From Gordonia hongkongensis (lineage in GTDB: Bacteria; Actinomycetota; Actinomycetes; Mycobacteriales; Mycobacteriaceae): a DNA stretch of 64,000 bases. The stretch lies in assembly GCF_023078355.1 (NCBI RefSeq), contig NZ_CP095552.1, forward strand, positions 2,914,001 through 2,978,000, read 5' to 3'. A program made the translations under genes and the position numbers. Every line of letters starts with the position of its first letter. Within the stretch, counting starts at the first letter, position 1. The notes under the pieces are model-generated. The model ran no database searches. It saw nothing but the letters and a program-made list of their open reading frames with translations, and was not told the origin of the DNA. Positions 63,859 through 64,000 of this stretch are shown here, in pieces.

Positions 63859-64000
63859 TCAGCCGTCGGTGACGAACTCGGGACTGCTCTCGGTGAGGTC
63901 GACATGGCCCACGAGGTACTGCTCGTCGACGGTCTCCACCCGGGGGCCGTCCGCGTCGTACTCGGGGGTGTAGGACACCCGCCAGCGCACCGGGCCGACG
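63859..64000 (-). CDS. hypothetical protein, C-terminal part only (runs off the window)
   Basis: On the minus strand the frame entering at the window edge reads VGPVRWRVSYTPEYDADGPR and ends ESSPEFVTDG at TGA 63859-63861. Only 46 residues are in the window. They are acidic with beta-type spacing. No family is recognised. Its direction is convergent with the F420 enzyme gene. Confidence 0.55.
   Translation of the reverse strand, partial: VGPVRWRVSYTPEYDADGPRVETVDEQYLVGHVDLTESSPEFVTDG

Overview
The window is high-GC actinobacterial DNA. The gene set points to a mycolic-acid-containing member of the Mycobacteriales, most likely Gordonia or a close relative: an antigen-85-like mycolyl esterase, an MmpL-type transporter, a furA-katG pair, a piece of an Emb arabinosyltransferase, SigJ-type remnants and many GTG starts. 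This is inference from gene content. No rRNA or tRNA gene was recognised and I see no CRISPR array.

Bases 1-12.8 kb are a mosaic, decayed accessory region. An IS256-family element (1869-3291, 8-bp target duplication) splits a DUF2188 gene that can be rebuilt exactly. A small HTH gene occurs twice (61-366 and a 5'-truncated copy at 4890-5123) on either side of about 4.5 kb that also holds a lipoprotein gene, the C-terminal piece of an emb gene and an unrecognised gene. Next come a TetR/SnoaL-like pair, a second, older IS remnant, an integrase fragment, a Rieske oxygenase with a divergent TetR gene, a PIN/Phd toxin-antitoxin module between 25-bp direct repeats, and the ruins of a SigJ-carboxymuconolactone decarboxylase locus whose promoter appears inverted.

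Bases 12.8-33 kb carry four adjacent AraC-type regulator genes (two with frameshifts), several small stress or detoxification-type proteins (SRPBCC, DUF1801, DUF5996, TmrB-like kinase, GNAT), MarR/MmpL and HxlR/thiolase divergent pairs, a pRiA4b ORF-3 family protein, a metallo-beta-lactamase-fold hydrolase and a frameshifted aldehyde dehydrogenase. Up to six genes between 3.9 and 31.7 kb read as broken by loss of one or two bases in short G or C runs. This is either real decay or assembly error.

Bases 33-64 kb look like intact chromosomal backbone: mycolyltransferase, glutamate dehydrogenase, a MerR regulator fused to a sliding-clamp-like domain, AlkD-like repair protein, PhoD phosphatase, furA-katG, and a three-gene cluster (GTP cyclohydrolase II-like, DUF1688, uracil phosphoribosyltransferase) that matches the URC uracil-catabolism gene set. 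Further on are a CPBP protease, a bile-acid/arsenite-type transporter, a steroid-type short-chain dehydrogenase divergent from a DapB-N-like protein, a two-component system divergent from an ABC exporter, a PF10081-type hydrolase, an AraC-DinB fusion overlapping a DHFR-like reductase, a PaaI thioesterase, a dienoyl-CoA-isomerase-like crotonase, a BadF/NAGK-type kinase and a deazaflavin-dependent oxidoreductase. Two copies of an approximately 110-bp palindromic REP-like element lie in intergenic gaps at 49.3 and 62.1 kb.
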